Both the position numbers and the translations under genes were made by a program. A stretch of 64,000 nt of DNA from the NCBI RefSeq assembly GCF_005222485.1, contig NZ_CP029078.1, positions 5,855,501 to 5,919,500 of the forward strand, given 5' to 3'. Positions 62,038-64,000 of the stretch are shown here, in pieces; the first letter of the stretch is position 1; the number at the start of each line of letters is the position of its first letter. The DNA comes from Streptomyces griseoviridis. GTDB lineage: Bacteria; Actinomycetota; Actinomycetes; Streptomycetales; Streptomycetaceae. The notes beneath the pieces are model-generated. The model was not told the DNA's origin. It saw nothing but the letters and a program-made list of their open reading frames with translations, and ran no database searches.

Positions 62038-62447
62038 GCGGCCCGCTCCATGAAGCGCAGCAGGTTGCCCGCGGGGTCGCGGAACGCGCAGTCCCGGACC
62101 CCGTACGGCTGGTCCATCGGCTCCTGGAGCACGTCGGCGCCGGACTCCCGCACCCGCTGGAACAGCGCGTCGCAGTCGGCGGTGGAGAAGATGACGCCGC
62201 GCAGCATGCCCTTGGCGAGGAGCCGGCTCAGCGCCTCCTTGTCGGCGGGCGAGGCGTCCGGGTCGGCGCCCGGCGGCTCCAGCACGATCTCCACGTCCGG
62301 CTGCGAGGGCGAGCCGACGGTCACCCAGCGCATGCCCTCGAAGCCGACGTCGTTACGGATCTCGAGCCCGAGGACGTCCCGGTAGAAGGCGATGGCCTTG
62401 TCGTGGTCGTCGACGGCGAGGAAACAGGTGCGCAGGGCGATGTCCAT
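62034..62447 (-). CDS. VOC-family (glyoxalase/bleomycin resistance-like) protein
   Basis: 137 aa, one VOC domain: FLAVDDHDKAIAFYRDVLGLEIRNDVGF, VEIVLEPPG and GVRDCAFRDPAGNLLRFME, the last carrying a typical metal-ligand Glu. Substrate unknown. Co-transcribed with the double-VOC gene by GTGA overlap, and with the AraC regulator 26 bp upstream on the same strand. Confidence 0.88.
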   Translation of the reverse strand: MDIALRTCFLAVDDHDKAIAFYRDVLGLEIRNDVGFEGMRWVTVGSPSQPDVEIVLEPPGADPDASPADKEALSRLLAKGMLRGVIFSTADCDALFQRVRESGADVLQEPMDQPYGVRDCAFRDPAGNLLRFMERAA

Positions 62448-62473
62448 GGCTCCAGGCTAGGACCTGCCGCTGG

Positions 62474-62893
62474 TCACGACCCGTCGTCCGGTCGCCGGGG
62501 GCGGCGGCTCGGCCGGGTGAAGCGGCGGGTCACACAGGGCGGGATCAAGGAGCCCGCCTCGTGCGAGCGGGCCCGGTAGGCGCTCGGGGTCTCGCCGACC
62601 AGCTCCGTGAAGCGGGAGCTGAAGGAGCCGAGCGAGGTGCAGCCGACCGCGAGGCAGACCTCCGTCACCGACAGGTCGCCCCGACGCAGCAGCGCCTTGG
62701 CGCGCTCGACCCGGCGGGTCATGAGGTAGCCGTACGGGGTCTCGCCGTACTCCGCGCGGAAACTGCGCTGGAAGTGGCCGGGCGACATCAGGGCGGTGCG
62801 GGCCAGCTCCGGCACGTCCAGCGGGAGGGCGTACTCCCGGTCCATCCGGTCCCGCGCCCGCCGCAACCGCACCAGATCCTCACGGTTCACCAC
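62474..62893 (-). CDS. AraC-family transcriptional regulator
   Basis: 139 aa, essentially only the DNA-binding domain: ELARTALMSPGHFQRSFRAEYGETPYGYLMTRRVERA and VTEVCLAVGCTSLGSFSSRFTELVGETPSAYR. No sensing domain, which is unusual but typical of regulators that sit with VOC genes. GTG 62893 start. Probably controls the two VOC genes it precedes. The 277-bp gap to the methyltransferase has no gene. Confidence 0.88.
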   Translation of the reverse strand: MVNREDLVRLRRARDRMDREYALPLDVPELARTALMSPGHFQRSFRAEYGETPYGYLMTRRVERAKALLRRGDLSVTEVCLAVGCTSLGSFSSRFTELVGETPSAYRARSHEAGSLIPPCVTRRFTRPSRRPRRPDDGS

Positions 62894-63170
62894 CCTGCCA
62901 GGATCGCACGACCACCACGGATGGCGCGCCCCGCCCGGGGGAAGGCTTCGCCCGGGGCTCGCGTCGTGCGGGGACGGGCTGGCTCCCCGGAGCTGCGGAC
63001 AACGTCAGACGCAGGCCGGCCGGCGCCGCGGGCCGGGGCGGCGGTGTCGACCGGGGAGCTGGGCTGCCCGCAGTACGGTGGGGCCGCGCGGGCCGCACAT
63101 CCAGGTGAACGACTCCACACCCGACCGCCCTCGCGGCCGTCCACGCCGCTTGCTCACCGGAGCCGCCGAC

Positions 63171-63989
63171 ATGACCGAGCAGTCCGCCGCACACGCCGCC
63201 GCCGTCACCGACCGGGCCCGCCTCGCCGGAAGCGCGTACCGCAGCGACCGGGAACTCGCCGCCCGCCAGTCGCTCTACCGCTGGCAGACGCCCCGGCACG
63301 ACCTGCCCGGCATCGTCGCGGGGCAGCTGAGCGGTGTACGCGGGCGCGTGGTCGAAGTCGGCTGCGGCAACGGCACGTTCATCCAACGGCTCCGCGCCGA
63401 CCGGCCCGATCTGGCCCTGCTCGGCCTGGACATCTCCGCGGGCATCCTCGCCCGGGTGCCCGGCCCGGTCGCCGTGGCGGACGCCACCCGCCTGCCGCTG
63501 GCGCCCGGGAGCGCCGACGCCGTCCTGGCGCTGCACATGCTGTACCACGTCCCCGACATCCCCCGGGCGGTCAGCGAGCTGTCCCGAGTGGCCACGCCTG
63601 ACGGGCTGGTGATCGCCTCCACCAACAGCCGCCGGGACAAAGCCGAACTCGACGACCTGTGGCGGCGGGCCGCAGGCGATGTCCTCGGCACCGGGCAGGG
63701 CCCGGCCCGGATCTCGCTCAGCGCCCGCTTCTTCCTGGAGGACGCCCCGGGCTTCCTGGGGGAGGAGTTCAGCCGCGTGGAGACGATCGAACTGCCCGGC
63801 ACCGTCACGGTCCGCGACCCCGAGCCCGTCATCGCGCACCTGGCCTCCTACCGCGCCTGGGCCGACCAGCACGAGGCGCCCTTCGACGCCACGATCGAAC
63901 GGGCCCGCACGATCGCGTCCGACCACATCGCCCGCCACGGAACCTTCACGGTCACCTGCTTGAGCGGCGTGCTTGTCTGCCGTCGGTGA
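63171..63989 (+). CDS. Class I SAM-dependent methyltransferase
   Basis: 272 aa. Motif I VVEVGCGNGTF, LGLDISAGIL (acidic ribose contact) and VAVADATRLPLAPGSADAVLALHMLYHVPD, typical of the Methyltransf_11 fold. Substrate unknown. ATG 63171 chosen; the frame is open upstream through the AraC gene's antisense without a start signal. Complete, ending 11 bp before the window end. Confidence 0.88.
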   Translation: MTEQSAAHAAAVTDRARLAGSAYRSDRELAARQSLYRWQTPRHDLPGIVAGQLSGVRGRVVEVGCGNGTFIQRLRADRPDLALLGLDISAGILARVPGPVAVADATRLPLAPGSADAVLALHMLYHVPDIPRAVSELSRVATPDGLVIASTNSRRDKAELDDLWRRAAGDVLGTGQGPARISLSARFFLEDAPGFLGEEFSRVETIELPGTVTVRDPEPVIAHLASYRAWADQHEAPFDATIERARTIASDHIARHGTFTVTCLSGVLVCRR

Positions 63990-64000
63990 GGGGCCGGTGT

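Overview
The window is chromosomal DNA of a Streptomyces (Actinomycetota). Evidence: very high GC with strong third-position GC bias, frequent GTG starts, ATGA and GTGA stop/start overlaps, and a gene order I recognise from the Streptomyces core chromosome: aroA-rsgA-hisN, sigR-rsrA, the epi-isozizaene synthase/CYP170 pair, nrdAB, dasR-dasABC-dasD-nagB, wblE and sigH. From memory this corresponds to about SCO5178-SCO5250 of S. coelicolor. No database was searched.

Layout. 1-9 kb: end of a NUDIX gene, DUF2342 metalloprotease, SDR oxidoreductase, MoaE, a YlbL-type PDZ/Lon-like protein, a PPA1309-type protein and a large UPF0182 membrane protein. 9-12.2 kb: two identical initiator tRNA-fMet genes flanking a Sel1/TPR protein and an ABM-domain protein. 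12.2-15 kb: three-gene ABC importer operon. 15.2-21 kb: Fur-family regulator, CBS protein, HisN, TetR regulator, SMR exporter, RsgA and AroA. 21-28.2 kb: M50-type peptidase, SRAP protein, alpha/beta hydrolase, SigR/RsrA with its autoregulatory promoter, and two HD-GYP membrane proteins. 28.3-31.7 kb: peptide deformylase and the two-gene albaflavenone operon. 31.7-37.3 kb: an NrdS-like regulator and class Ia ribonucleotide reductase nrdAB behind NrdR boxes and a cobalamin riboswitch. 37.5-39.4 kb: sodium:solute symporter with DUF3311 partner. 39.5-46.5 kb: DasR and the chitobiose uptake and catabolism genes with several dre operators. 47-49.1 kb: PdtaS-like kinase and WblE. 49.4-54.7 kb: lipid kinase, SigH and its anti-sigma factor, UBP zinc finger, CPA1 antiporter. 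54.7-57.7 kb: decayed TPR-like sequence, PLP enzyme, peptidoglycan amidase. 58-60.6 kb: family 2B encapsulin shell and polyprenyl transferase cargo. 60.9-64 kb: DUF952, two VOC proteins, AraC regulator, methyltransferase.

How the genes work together. SigR and RsrA form a thiol-redox switch; a GGGAAT-N18-GTT promoter and a second start codon 55 codons upstream give the conditions for a long SigR isoform. DasR probably represses dasA, nagB and itself through dre sites; the imported chitobiose is split by the GH3 enzyme and GlcN-6-P is deaminated by NagB. A further good dre lies upstream of the PdtaS-like kinase. Cobalamin and NrdR probably switch off nrdAB when a B12-dependent reductase can take over. 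The encapsulin pair probably makes a protein compartment holding an isoprenoid synthase of unknown product.

The features least explained by known core genes are short tandem repeats. A 21-bp unit repeats four times across the stop codon of the SMR gene. A 30-32-bp unit carrying the end and stop of the amidase gene occurs three times. A degenerate 21-bp array precedes the ABC operon, and a 53-bp direct repeat lies between the TPR and ABM genes. No insertion sequence, prophage or CRISPR array is visible.
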